From contig CAMBZR010000073.1 in the NCBI GenBank assembly GCA_945872285.1, positions 1-14,516 of the forward strand: a stretch of 14,516 nt of DNA, read 5' to 3'. Below the pieces are notes generated by a model. The model worked only from the letters and a program-made list of their open reading frames with translations, ran no database searches and had not been told where the DNA came from. This DNA is from Bordetella parapertussis (lineage in GTDB: Bacteria > Pseudomonadota > Gammaproteobacteria > Burkholderiales > Burkholderiaceae_B). The position numbers and the translations under genes are program-made. How positions within the stretch are numbered: position 1 is the stretch's first letter; every line of letters starts with the position of its first letter. Positions 7,282 to 14,261 of the stretch are shown here, one piece after another.

Positions 7282-8247
7282 ATGAAACGTTCTACTTTTC
7301 TCTCGGTTGCGGCGCTATTTTGTTTTGGTTTGTTGGCGCCCGTGTCTGCGCAAGACTATCCCGCGCGCTCGGTGCAAGTGTTCGTTGGCTTTCCAGCTGG
7401 CGGCAGTGCTGATATCGTTGGCCGCTTGGTCATGCAAAAACTCAGTGATGTCACGGGCAAACAGTTCGTAGTTGAAAATCGCACGGGCGCGGGCGGTAAC
7501 ATCGCGTTTGCAGCCACCGCTTCGGCTAAGCCCGATGGTTACACGCTGCTGTTTAGTACGCCTGGTATTGCGATTAACCCAAGCTTGTATAAAAAAGTTA
7601 ATTTCAAGATTGAAGATTTCACGCCCATTGCCTTGATTGGCGAAGCGCCTTTAGTTTTGTTGGCAAATGCTAAGTTGCCGATCAAGTCGGTCAATGACTT
7701 GGTTGCGATGGGCAAGACGAAGCCAGACGCCATTCGCTTTGCGAGTTCTGGCAACGGCAGCTCATCGCATTTGGCGATGGACGTTTTGCGTCATATGACG
7801 GGCATGCAATATTTGCATATTCCTTACCGCGGTGGTGGTCCCGCCTTGATCGACGTGATGTCGGGCGAAGTCGATGTGACGATGTTGCCGATTTCTGAAA
7901 GCATGCCTTACGTGCGCGATGGCCGCGTGATTGCCTTGGGTCAGACAGGCGTCACACGCTCGACGATCGCGAAGGATATGCCTACGATTGAAGAAGCCGG
8001 CGTAAAAGGTTACGCCTCAACCACCTGGTACATGGTGCTGGGGCCTGCAAATCTGCCAGCAAATGTGGTGTCTTTTATGCAAACACAACTGGCAAAGGTA
8101 TTGCAAATGCCTGATTTACGCGACAGAGTTCAAGCCGCGGGGGTGAACATCATCAATGGTGATTCAGCTAAAGCCAAAGCGTTTTTAGATGCAGAATACA
8201 AAAAATGGGCGGCCCTGATTAAGGCGTCTGGCACGGTGATTGAGTAA
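7282..8247 (+). CDS. Bug-family tripartite tricarboxylate transporter substrate-binding protein 1
   Basis: 321 residues. A signal peptide is clear: basic MKRS, a hydrophobic core (6-20) and a cleavage site after VSA (residue 23), giving a mature start at QDYP. Bug hallmarks follow: VGFPAGGSADIVGRL (35-49), the NRTGAGG segment, AKPDGYTLLF, IPYRGGGPALIDVM and GEVDVTML. Bug proteins bind carboxylates in the periplasm and deliver them to a TctA/TctB membrane carrier; no such carrier is in the window, so it is an orphan or serves one encoded elsewhere. It has a strong AGAGG ribosome site at 7271-7275 and is preceded by a 16-bp tandem repeat. A rho-independent terminator follows 21 bases after its stop, so it ends the first part of the rightward cluster. 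The ligand cannot be read from sequence. Confidence 0.93.
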   Translation: MKRSTFLSVAALFCFGLLAPVSAQDYPARSVQVFVGFPAGGSADIVGRLVMQKLSDVTGKQFVVENRTGAGGNIAFAATASAKPDGYTLLFSTPGIAINPSLYKKVNFKIEDFTPIALIGEAPLVLLANAKLPIKSVNDLVAMGKTKPDAIRFASSGNGSSSHLAMDVLRHMTGMQYLHIPYRGGGPALIDVMSGEVDVTMLPISESMPYVRDGRVIALGQTGVTRSTIAKDMPTIEEAGVKGYASTTWYMVLGPANLPANVVSFMQTQLAKVLQMPDLRDRVQAAGVNIINGDSAKAKAFLDAEYKKWAALIKASGTVIE

Positions 8248-8268
8248 TCTAAAGATCTCTCGGAGTTT

Positions 8269-8294
8269 GAAGGCGCCATCAGCGCCTTCCTTTT
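8269..8294 (+). terminator. Rho-independent terminator after Bug gene 1
   Basis: A perfect 8-bp GC-rich stem (GAAGGCGC, 8269-8276, with GCGCCTTC, 8282-8289) closes a 5-base loop, CATCA, and is followed by C and TTTT. It lies 21 bases after the stop codon of Bug gene 1 and should separate the flavoprotein-hydrolase-Bug unit from the MmgE/PrpD unit. Confidence 0.85.
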
Positions 8295-8325
8295 GGCTAG
8301 GGCCCCGCAAGACGGTCACGCCCCT

Positions 8326-8392
8326 CTGGGCCACACCACAAGCCAAGCCAACAACGTGGTGCTTGGGACGACCCAGCCTGATTTTATTTTTT
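8326..8392 (+). promoter_or_regulatory. Leader hairpin with following T-rich tract, possible attenuator
   Basis: Between the terminator and the first MmgE/PrpD start, CTGGG-CCA-CACCAC (8326-8339) can pair with GTGGTG-ct-TGG-gacga-CCCAG (8356-8376), 14 base pairs with bulges and a 16-base loop. A competing pairing is CCAAGC (8343-8348) with GCTTGG (8361-8366). A T-rich stretch (8381-8392) follows. This could be a second terminator or an attenuator controlling the next genes. TTGGGA-N16-TATTTT nearby is only a weak promoter candidate. Pairing was judged by eye. Confidence 0.3.
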
Positions 8393-8415
8393 CATCATTG
8401 ATTCAAAACGAGACT

Positions 8416-9819
8416 ATGGATAGCCACCCTCAATCCTTATTACCCGGTGCCACGCAAAAACTCGCAGAGTTTGCTGCCGGCATTGAGTACACAGCGATAC
8501 CAGCGGAAGTGATTGACCGCATGAAGACCAGTTTTTTAGACAGCGTTGGTTGTTGTTTATTTGGGGCAACTTTGCCTTGGACCCAGCGCGTTCAAGCCAT
8601 GATCGAAGCTGAGGATGCTCGCCCAGTAGCTTCGATTTTTGGTACTGGTAAAAAAACCTCAGTGGCTGGTGCGGTGTTGGTGAATGCAACGGCGGGCCAC
8701 GCGTTTGAGCTCGACGACATTCATAAAGAATCAATTGTTCATGCTGGTTCGATTGCCACGCCTGTGGTGGTGGCGCTGGCCGAACAGGCGGGTGGCGCGA
8801 GTGGTAAAACTCTATTGACCGCGATGACCACTGGCTATGAGATTGGGACGCGTGTTGGCAATGCAGCGACCATGGGCTTGTTCTTCAGGGGCTTTCATCC
8901 GCAGGGTACCTCGGGGGCGTTTGTTGCTGCAGCCTCTGCAGCCAAGATGCTTAAACTCAATGCCCTCCGCATGCAACACGCGCTCGGAATTGTCGGTTCA
9001 CAAGCCGGTGGTCTGATGGCGGCCCAAGAGGGTGCCATGGTGAAACGCTTTCATTCCGGTCGTGCGGCACAAAGTGGTGTCTATTCTGCATACCTTGCAC
9101 AACGCGATTTCACCGGAATTAGTGACGTACTAGAGGCTGGCTACGGCGGATACCTCAGCTCATACTCTGATAAGCCTAATGCAAGTCGCCTGACCGAAGA
9201 TCTTGGCGTGGTGTGGGAAACGGGCAAGGTGGGATACAAGCCGCATGCCTGCGTGACGAGCATCCACTCGGCGTTGGATGCTTTCGCCTATTTGCTCAAC
9301 ACGCATCAGTTAACGCCCGATGACTTGAGTAAAGTTGAAATCGGGATGAGTCCAATGACCTACACGCATTGTGCGTGGGAATATAAAGCCCAAGGGGTAA
9401 CCGCTGCACAAATGAATTTGTTTTATGGCATTGCTGTGATTGGCTTTGATGGCAAGGCGTTTGTTGCTCAATATGCTGAAAATCGCCTCGCAGACCCTAA
9501 GATTTTGGATTTCATTACTCGCATTGAAGCGAGTATTGATCGAGACATCGAAGCCATGGGGGCCGCCTATCGGCACGCTGCTCGCGTGAAGATCATCACG
9601 CGCGATGGTCGCAGCTTTCAGCACGAGATTCTCAATCGACGCGGCAGCCCTGAAAATCCCTTGTCGCACGAGGATGTGGTTTATAAGTTTCGTAACGTTG
9701 TCGAGTCATGCTTGAGCACCAAGAATATCGACCGCACGATTGCATTGATCGCGCAATTAGAGCGCCTAGACGATACCGCTGAGCTTTTTAGTCTTTTAGC
9801 CGCTGCGCGTAACGCTTAA
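8416..9819 (+). CDS. MmgE/PrpD family protein 1
   Basis: 467 residues from the ATG at 8416. This family includes 2-methylcitrate dehydratase, cis-aconitate decarboxylase and iminodisuccinate epimerase, all acting on polycarboxylates without a metal cluster. Family stretches: GHAFELDD (94-101), VHAGS with H109, RGFHPQGTSGAF with H161, MVKRFHSGRAA with K210, and YKPHAC with K275. From memory these correspond to active-site positions of cis-aconitate decarboxylase (H103, H159, K207, K272), so the enzyme looks intact. The reaction could be dehydration, isomerisation, decarboxylation or epimerisation. An in-frame TTG at 8293 would add 41 residues but lies in the terminator T-tract and would translate the leader hairpin, so ATG 8416 is preferred although its ribosome site is weak. 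It leads the second rightward unit and precedes a paralogue by 56 bases. Confidence 0.88.
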   Translation: MDSHPQSLLPGATQKLAEFAAGIEYTAIPAEVIDRMKTSFLDSVGCCLFGATLPWTQRVQAMIEAEDARPVASIFGTGKKTSVAGAVLVNATAGHAFELDDIHKESIVHAGSIATPVVVALAEQAGGASGKTLLTAMTTGYEIGTRVGNAATMGLFFRGFHPQGTSGAFVAAASAAKMLKLNALRMQHALGIVGSQAGGLMAAQEGAMVKRFHSGRAAQSGVYSAYLAQRDFTGISDVLEAGYGGYLSSYSDKPNASRLTEDLGVVWETGKVGYKPHACVTSIHSALDAFAYLLNTHQLTPDDLSKVEIGMSPMTYTHCAWEYKAQGVTAAQMNLFYGIAVIGFDGKAFVAQYAENRLADPKILDFITRIEASIDRDIEAMGAAYRHAARVKIITRDGRSFQHEILNRRGSPENPLSHEDVVYKFRNVVESCLSTKNIDRTIALIAQLERLDDTAELFSLLAAARNA

Positions 9820-9875
9820 TTTTTTTCTTTTAGCTTCTAACTTCTAATCTTTGAGCAGGCATGTCCTGAAATACA

Positions 9876-11246
9876 ATGAAACACACTTCAGCGTCTTCGA
9901 ATACTTTGGCCGATCAATTAGCTGCACATTTCAAAAAATTTGAATATGCGCATTTGACCGAGGCGACAAAAAAATCTGTCAAGCGTTTATTGCTTGATTA
10001 TTTGGGTGTCGCCATTTCGGGTAGCCAAAGTGAAAGTGGTCAGGTTGCCCGAAAGTTTGCTGCGATTACTGGCGGACATGCCGAGTCGACATTAATTGGT
10101 GGCGATGCGCGCGTCCCCGCGATGCAAGCGGCCTTTGCCAATGCAATTTCTTCGCATAGCATTGAGCTCGACGATATCGATGTGCTCGCCCTGTTTCATT
10201 TCAGTCCGCCTGTTTATTCCTCAGCGTTGGCCACGGCCGAGCAAGTGGGTGCAAGTGGCAAAGACCTGTTGACGGCGCTGGCCGCTGGCTGCGAAATGAT
10301 GGAGCGTTTGAGCAAAGCCGCAAACTCGTCGTTGCGTAACCGTGGGTTTCACACGACGCCAACTACCGGCGTTTTCGGCGCAACGATCGCTGCGGCAAAG
10401 TTGCAAGGCTTGTCTGCAGAGCAGATGGTGTCGGCTTTGGGCATGGCAGGTGCTTCAGCCTCTGGCTTGATGGAGATGTATGGCCCCTCAATGCAAAAGC
10501 GCTTTAATCCGGGCCCCGCTGCGCGCAATGGCGTAACAGCTGCCACCATGGCGGGTTTGGGCTTTACTGGTGCGGCAACGATTTTTGAAGGTGAGCGCGG
10601 CTTTCTAGCAGCTTTCACAGATAAAAGCGATCCCTCACAGTTGGTAAAAGATTTTGCACAACCCTATCAACTGGATATTGAATTCAAGCCTTACTCGTGC
10701 GCTCGTCCGATTCATAACGCGATTGACTGCGCGCTTGAAATCCGTCGTAAACATGCGCCTGATTTAAAGCGTATCAAGGCGATTGAAATGGCGCGTCATT
10801 CGGATTGGGCGCTTTATCATCAAAACAAACGTCCTCAGACTTATCATGAAGCGCAAGTGAGTTTGCCTTACTCAGTGGCTGTTTCCTTGATGGATGGTCA
10901 GGCGCTGTTTGCTCAGTACAACGATGCACGCTTAGGCGAAGCTGAATTAATTCGCTTGACTGATCTAGTGAATATTATGGTGGATGATTCGCTGCCGCGC
11001 GGCGTGTCATGTTTGATGACCATGGTGATGGACGACGGTTCTAAATTTGTGTCGCAAATTGATTACCCTAAAGGGTCTATTCAAAACTCAATGAGTGATG
11101 AAGAACTGCGGGGCAAGTTTGATAGCCTTGTGATCCCTGTCTTGGGAGCGAAGCGTGCCGCTGAAATCGCTGCCGCTGTAGCTTCAATTGAAAGCTGCCA
11201 GAATGTGGGTGAGCTGATGAAGCTCACCTCTAAGGTTGGTGTTTAA
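9876..11246 (+). CDS. MmgE/PrpD family protein 2
   Basis: 456 residues, the same family as the preceding gene but clearly diverged, so probably not a recent duplicate. Visible stretches: SSHSIELDD (92-100), FHFS with H108, RGFHTTPTTGVFGA with H159, MQKRFNPGPAA with K208, and FKPYSCARPIH with K271. The putative catalytic histidines and lysines are kept. The segment after the lysine is RFNPG here and RFHSG in protein 1, suggesting different substrates or stereochemistry. Two adjacent MmgE/PrpD genes may catalyse successive steps or form a heteromer. The ribosome site is weak: GAGCAGG lies 16 bases before the ATG, and a two-codon ATG-TCC-TGA sits between them at 9861-9869. The pyrimidine-rich 56-base gap contains CTTCTAA twice in tandem. 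Hydrolase gene 2 follows after 33 bases. Confidence 0.88.
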   Translation: MKHTSASSNTLADQLAAHFKKFEYAHLTEATKKSVKRLLLDYLGVAISGSQSESGQVARKFAAITGGHAESTLIGGDARVPAMQAAFANAISSHSIELDDIDVLALFHFSPPVYSSALATAEQVGASGKDLLTALAAGCEMMERLSKAANSSLRNRGFHTTPTTGVFGATIAAAKLQGLSAEQMVSALGMAGASASGLMEMYGPSMQKRFNPGPAARNGVTAATMAGLGFTGAATIFEGERGFLAAFTDKSDPSQLVKDFAQPYQLDIEFKPYSCARPIHNAIDCALEIRRKHAPDLKRIKAIEMARHSDWALYHQNKRPQTYHEAQVSLPYSVAVSLMDGQALFAQYNDARLGEAELIRLTDLVNIMVDDSLPRGVSCLMTMVMDDGSKFVSQIDYPKGSIQNSMSDEELRGKFDSLVIPVLGAKRAAEIAAAVASIESCQNVGELMKLTSKVGV

Positions 11247-11279
11247 TGAACGAACGGCTGCTTTGGTGATTGAATAATC

Positions 11280-12092
11280 GTGACGAATCAATCAGCTTTA
11301 CCGTGTTATGAGGTCATCGCCTTAAAGTATGCAACCCGAGAGGGTCGCAGACCTGATCATTTCGTGGGGGGCGATCCCCACGATGTGCCAATGCCGATGG
11401 ATTATTACCTCTGGGTGATACGTGATGGGCAACGCTTGGTGTTGGTTGATACGGGCTTCAATCAGGATATGGCGGATAAGCGCCACCGGACATTGTTACG
11501 GCGACCAGCAGATGCGTTAAAACTGCTAGGCATCGACACCAAAGACATCGCCGAAATCGTGATCACGCATTTGCATAACGATCACGTGGGTACGTTCGAT
11601 GAGTTTCCGATTGCTAAGTTTCATCTGCAAGAGGACGAGATGGCATTTGCGACAGGCCGTCTGATGTGCTGTGAGCGTTTTAGTCGTGCCTTTGAGGTGG
11701 ATCACGTAGCCGGCATGATCCGGTTGGTTTACAAGGATCGCGTCATTTTTCATCAAGGTGATGCAACGATTGCGCCCGGTATCAGTGTGCATAAAATTGG
11801 TGGGCACACTGCTGGCATGCAAGTGGTGCGTGTTCACACCGCTCGAGGTTGGGTGGTGCTTGCGTCAGACGCCAGCCATTACTACGAGCATTTTGAGCAA
11901 AAGCGGTGCTTTCATCTGGTCTATCACCTTGGTGAGGCAATCGAAGGCTATGAGCGCCTGCTTGCGTTGGCGCAGTCACCGCGTCATGTGGTGCCGGGGC
12001 ACGACCCGTTGGTGGTGCATCGCTATCCCTCTGTTTCAGAAGCTTTATCAGGTATCGCCATGCGGCTTGACCTTGAGCCGATTCCCTATTGA
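11280..12092 (+). CDS. Metallo-beta-lactamase-fold hydrolase 2 (N-acyl-homoserine-lactonase family)
   Basis: 270 residues, colinear without gaps with hydrolase 1 (6393-7217) after the first few residues. All metal ligands are present: THLHNDH (96-102) with H97, H99, D101 and H102, GGHTAG with H176, ASDASH with D197, and VPGHDP with H241. The start is GTG at 11280; a TGA three codons upstream in frame excludes any longer form, and MTN aligns with the MTN of copy 1. Differences cluster near residues 127-136 and 206-216, likely substrate-pocket loops: copy 1 has RHMRHKQFNHG where this one has RLMCCERFSRA. It is a cytosolic lactone or ester hydrolase by family. It sits between MmgE/PrpD protein 2 and Bug protein 2. 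It is a diverged paralogue rather than a fresh duplicate. Confidence 0.88.
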   Translation: MTNQSALPCYEVIALKYATREGRRPDHFVGGDPHDVPMPMDYYLWVIRDGQRLVLVDTGFNQDMADKRHRTLLRRPADALKLLGIDTKDIAEIVITHLHNDHVGTFDEFPIAKFHLQEDEMAFATGRLMCCERFSRAFEVDHVAGMIRLVYKDRVIFHQGDATIAPGISVHKIGGHTAGMQVVRVHTARGWVVLASDASHYYEHFEQKRCFHLVYHLGEAIEGYERLLALAQSPRHVVPGHDPLVVHRYPSVSEALSGIAMRLDLEPIPY

Positions 12093-12124
12093 TTTGCGTC
12101 CGATCCGTTGCTTAATTTTTTTTC

Positions 12125-12130
12125 GAGGTG
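12125..12130 (+). promoter_or_regulatory. Ribosome binding site fixing the Bug gene 2 start
   Basis: GAGGTG at 12125-12130 sits just before ATG 12135 at ideal spacing. It rules in that start over the in-frame TTG at 12108, which would put nine extra residues in front of a well-formed signal peptide. Confidence 0.8.
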
Positions 12131-12134
12131 TGTT

Positions 12135-13130
12135 ATGAAAGTTTCTTTGAAACGTATCACTCATATTTTTAAAAGCGCTGCGGTATTGTTCGCTTCCTTG
12201 TCCGTGCTCGGCGGGCTGGCTCAAGCTCAAGACTATCCCAGCAAATCGATTTCCTTAATCGTGGGTTTCCCACCTGGCGGGTCAAATGATATTGTGGCGC
12301 GATTGTTTGCCCCAAAGCTCACCGAGATCTTGGGTCAATCTGTTGTCGTTGTGAATAAGTCAGGCAGTAACGGTTTGATTGGGACTGATTTTGTGGCCAA
12401 AGCTGCACCGGATGGTTACACGATTACCGTTGCAAGCGCGAGCCCTCTGGTGATTAGCCCACACACGTTCGCAAAAATTCCTTTTAATACCTTAAAAGAT
12501 TTGGTGGGCATCACGACTATTGCGCAAACACCAGAGTTGTTGGCGATTCATCCCTCTGTACCTGCCAAATCGTTAAAAGAGTTGATCGATTTATCAAAAA
12601 CACGTCGTGTCACCATTTCGTCATCGGGTAGTGGCGGCCTGCCACACTTGGCAATCGAACTGCTGCGTACAGCGGCGGGTAGTGGCGATATCGTTCACGT
12701 GCCCTATAAGGGTGCGGGGCCAGCGATTACTGACCTATTGGGCGCACACGTTGACGGCATTATTGTCGACCTGCCCCCGTTGTACCCGCTTGTGCAAGAC
12801 GGTCGCCTGCGTGCGATCGCGATTACCAATACACAGCGCGCTGTTTTGTTGCCAAATACGTTGACGTCGGTTGAGCAGGGTTATCCTAAGATTTTGGCGT
12901 TCAACTGGTTTGGCGTGATGGCGCCTGCTAAAACACCCCAGCCAATCGTTGACAAGTTATATGCGGCTCTCGCTCGAGCGGCCAACTCGCCTGACTTGGT
13001 TGAATCCATGCGCAAAGTCGGTGTCGAATCTTTTGTGCAATCCTCACCTAAAGCCTTTGGCGAGTTTCTACAAAAAGAGACTGATCGTTGGGGTGTTGTG
13101 GCACGCGCGTCGGGTGCTAAGTCGGATTAA
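12135..13130 (+). CDS. Bug-family tripartite tricarboxylate transporter substrate-binding protein 2
   Basis: 331 residues from ATG 12135. The signal peptide has a basic MKVSLKR start, a hydrophobic core (about 11-28) and likely cleavage after LAQA (residue 31), giving the mature start QDYP, the same as Bug protein 1. Bug stretches: VGFPPGGSNDIVARL, KSGSNGLIGTDFVAKAAPDG, SSSGSGGLPHLAIELL, VPYKGAGPAITDLLG and NWFGVMAP. It is diverged from Bug protein 1 (for example PPGGSND against PAGGSAD, and GSNGLIG against GAGGNIA), so a different ligand is plausible. No TctA/TctB membrane subunit is nearby. It follows hydrolase 2 after 42 bases and precedes the alcohol dehydrogenase by 15 bases, so it is operonic. 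Confidence 0.93.
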   Translation: MKVSLKRITHIFKSAAVLFASLSVLGGLAQAQDYPSKSISLIVGFPPGGSNDIVARLFAPKLTEILGQSVVVVNKSGSNGLIGTDFVAKAAPDGYTITVASASPLVISPHTFAKIPFNTLKDLVGITTIAQTPELLAIHPSVPAKSLKELIDLSKTRRVTISSSGSGGLPHLAIELLRTAAGSGDIVHVPYKGAGPAITDLLGAHVDGIIVDLPPLYPLVQDGRLRAIAITNTQRAVLLPNTLTSVEQGYPKILAFNWFGVMAPAKTPQPIVDKLYAALARAANSPDLVESMRKVGVESFVQSSPKAFGEFLQKETDRWGVVARASGAKSD

Positions 13131-13135
13131 TGTTT

Positions 13136-13139
13136 GGAG
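13136..13139 (+). promoter_or_regulatory. Ribosome binding site deciding the alcohol dehydrogenase start
   Basis: GGAG at 13136-13139 lies six bases before GTG 13146, an ideal spacing. The alternative TTG at 13134 overlaps this motif and has no ribosome site of its own. Confidence 0.65.
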
Positions 13140-13145
13140 CAGCGC

Positions 13146-14261
13146 GTGGCTATTCTGTCATTCAACACGAAGGTACATTTCGGTCACGGCGAACGCAGGC
13201 AGTTAGTGCTTGAAAGCACCAAGTTATGCATGAACAGACCTTTGTTTGTCACGGATAAGGGGGTGAGGGCGGCTGGGGTATTTGCGCAGGCGACTGAAAC
13301 CCTCACCAAGATGGACGAGGCCGTAATCTTTGATCAGACGCCACCTAACCCGACAGAGGACGCCGCCGTGGCGGGGCTGACTGCCTATCAGACGAACCAT
13401 TGTGATGGGGTGATTGGTGTTGGGGGTGGTGCAACGCTTGATTTGGCCAAGGCGATTGCGGTCTTATGCGGTAACCCTGCACCGTTATGGGAATACTGCA
13501 ATCGCAATGCTTCCCCGCGCCCCATTGTGAATCCACCCCCCTTAATTTTGATGCCGACCACCTCAGGTAGCGGTAGCGAAGTGGGCCGTTCAGCCGTCAT
13601 TATTTTTAACAACGGTATCAAAGCGGGTGTCGGGTGTCCAACGATTGTGAGCGTGGCAATCTGTGATCCTGAGTTGACGATGTCTTTACCAAAATATATG
13701 ACTGCAGCGACTGGTATGGATGCACTCTCGCATTGTGTTGAAACATTTTGCTCGCCCCTAGTGAATCCGCCAATTGATGCGATCGCCCTCGATGGTCTGA
13801 CGCGTTTGTATCAACATATTGAACGTGCAGTGGCGGACGGGAGCGACGCTGCTACGCGTTGGCACATGATGATGGGTGCGCTTGAAGGGGCGGTATGCTT
13901 TCAAAAGGGTCTAGGTGCAGTGCATTCGGTATCGCACTCACTTGGTGCATTAGGTTATCACCATGGCACACTCAATGCCATTATGTTGCCGCATGTGCTA
14001 GCAATCAACGCGTCAGTTCTTCAAGACAAGTTGCCGTTGTTGTGTCGCGCCATGGGCTTGGCAGCCGATACCGATTTAGTTCAATTGTTTTTGCAGCTCA
14101 ATCGCAACTTAGGCCTGCCCTCAGGCCTAAAAGAACTTGGCGTTCAGCAAGATAGTTTTCAATCTTTGGCGCAGGCGTCGCTAGTCGATAACGCACACAA
14201 GACTAATCCGCGTATGCTGACCGAAAGCGACTATCTAAACTTGCTCGCTGCCGCTTGGTAA
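13146..14261 (+). CDS. Iron-containing (group III) alcohol dehydrogenase family protein
   Basis: 371 residues from GTG 13146. NAD(P)-binding stretches: GVIGVGGGATLDLAKA (88-103) and MPTTSGSGSEV (136-146). Metal ligands: TGMDALSHCVE gives D192 and H196, GAVHSVSH gives H260, and YHHG gives H273, matching the D-H-H-H set of FucO with one residue fewer between the last two. Family members reduce aldehydes or semialdehydes, oxidise alcohols or hydroxyacids, or reduce maleylacetate; the substrate cannot be told. It lies 15 bases after Bug gene 2 as the last gene of the rightward unit. Its end overlaps the convergent carbamoylase-like gene by 27 bases. A 9-bp inverted repeat (14109-14130) is inside the coding region. 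GTG is preferred over TTG 13134, which would add four residues. Confidence 0.9.
   Translation: MAILSFNTKVHFGHGERRQLVLESTKLCMNRPLFVTDKGVRAAGVFAQATETLTKMDEAVIFDQTPPNPTEDAAVAGLTAYQTNHCDGVIGVGGGATLDLAKAIAVLCGNPAPLWEYCNRNASPRPIVNPPPLILMPTTSGSGSEVGRSAVIIFNNGIKAGVGCPTIVSVAICDPELTMSLPKYMTAATGMDALSHCVETFCSPLVNPPIDAIALDGLTRLYQHIERAVADGSDAATRWHMMMGALEGAVCFQKGLGAVHSVSHSLGALGYHHGTLNAIMLPHVLAINASVLQDKLPLLCRAMGLAADTDLVQLFLQLNRNLGLPSGLKELGVQQDSFQSLAQASLVDNAHKTNPRMLTESDYLNLLAAAW

Noticed and set aside
8293..8415. TTG start adding 41 residues to MmgE/PrpD protein 1
   Set aside because: The TTG is in the T-tract of a strong terminator, and the added residues would translate the hairpin leader and do not resemble the family N-terminus.
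12108..12134. TTG start for Bug protein 2
   Set aside because: It lacks a ribosome site and would put nine residues in front of a normal signal peptide; ATG 12135 has GAGGTG at ideal spacing.
14109..14130. Perfect 9-bp inverted repeat TTAGGCCTG-CCCT-CAGGCCTAA
   Set aside because: It lies in the alcohol dehydrogenase coding sequence, where it encodes a normal GLPSGL stretch, and no T-tract follows on either strand, so it is not called a terminator.
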